The notes under the pieces: model-generated
What the model was told of the DNA's origin: nothing
Databases searched by the model: none
Seen by the model: only the letters and a program-made list of their open reading frames with translations
Part shown: positions 63,726 through 64,000 of the stretch, in pieces
Layout: each line of letters opens with the position of its first letter
How positions within the stretch are numbered: position 1 is the first letter of the stretch
From: CBDBJQ01 sp965206405
Lineage (GTDB): Bacteria > Pseudomonadota > Alphaproteobacteria > UBA8366
Length of the DNA: 64,000 nucleotides
Direction of reading: 5' to 3'
NCBI GenBank assembly: GCA_965206405.1
Contig: CBDBJQ010000006.1
Coordinates: 1 to 64,000, forward strand
Position numbers and translations under genes: made by a program

Positions 63726-64000
63726 GGGCCTGGGGGATTGGCGAACTCGAAACGCTGTTCTTGTTGTTGTTGCTGTGCTTGTGCCCGGTCTCGCATCCGG
63801 GGGATTCCATAGAAGAAGTCCTGTATCCGCGAACGCCTGCAAGGGCCTGCAAAGGCGGCAACGGGGGCGGCGGTGGGAGCCGGGCCGGCGACAGGGTTCC
63901 GGTGAATCCGGCACAGTTGCGGTGTGTAGCCGATAAGGCCCGGAAACTCAAAGTGGAAACGCGCACACCGGCCGTCGCCGGGCCTATGCCCGCCATGCAG
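63726..64000. other. Upstream region of ribF, no gene recognised
   Basis: 275 bases to the end of the window. It contains a TTGTTGTTGTTGCTG run and C/G-rich stretches (GGGGGCGGCGGTGGG). The open frames here are low in complexity and match nothing I know. Confidence 0.4.

Noticed and set aside
63670..63996. A 108-codon minus-strand frame upstream of ribF
   Set aside because: Low-complexity Pro/Ser/Asn runs, no family likeness, and overlap with the ribF start.

Overview
The window is a high-G+C alphaproteobacterial chromosome segment; a Rhodospirillales-like host is an inference, not proven. The taxonomic clues are the gene orders ribF-ileS-lspA-DUF3035-M16-M16, argD-argF, a full ccmABCDEFGH run and msbA-waaA-lpxK. 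Most of the 64 kb is ordinary core genome. Two stretches stand out as acquired or decayed: about 33.8-36.3 kb and 46.5-55.8 kb. Both are visibly richer in A+T by eye and full of gene fragments.

Layout. 1-12.7 kb: partial uvrB, a small DUF6166 gene, a membrane fatty-acid-hydroxylase-family protein, htpG, a secreted DUF1223 protein, acnA, a betaine-type ABC permease and binding protein without an ATPase gene, and pobA. 13-21.8 kb: a same-strand cluster in which two AMP-forming CoA ligases bracket a complete branched-chain-amino-acid-type ABC importer, which looks like uptake coupled to CoA activation. 21.8-27.8 kb: cytochrome c maturation genes ccmA to ccmH, tightly overlapping. 27.8-33.7 kb: argF, argD, a broken LOG-family gene, pntB and pntA. 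36.5-40.7 kb: lipid A/Kdo genes msbA, waaA and lpxK. 40.7-46.5 kb: an M23 peptidase, xseA, purD, tadA, rluB and rsmD. 55.8-63.7 kb: two M16 peptidases, a DUF3035 lipoprotein, lspA, ileS and ribF.

The 33.8-36.3 kb stretch holds an autotransporter 5' end broken by a one-base frameshift, a long inverted repeat, a Uma2-family gene, an internally deleted IS4-type element with its inverted repeats kept, and a strong candidate small RNA of about 108 nt (promoter, two stem-loops, a CCTCCCC single-stranded stretch and a textbook terminator).

The 46.5-55.8 kb stretch is a worn defence island wrapped around mutL. It contains a fragment of a type I methylase (HsdM) cut by an IS256-type end, an intact phosphorothioate-dependent-type HNH restriction enzyme, mutL itself, a decayed cysteine desulfurase 3' end, IS3 and IS256 fragments, and a large single-chain type ISP restriction-modification gene. 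The R-M gene is out of frame at a run of ten G. Eleven or eight G would restore one protein of about 1,640 residues, so this is a candidate phase-variable switch (or a homopolymer sequencing error).

A further oddity is the number of short tandem duplications (11-21 bp units, 2-4 copies) scattered through genes and spacers: at least eleven in 64 kb. Several are in frame and add repeated residues to conserved proteins (CcmC tail, IleS, RluB tail/RsmD start, M16 leader).
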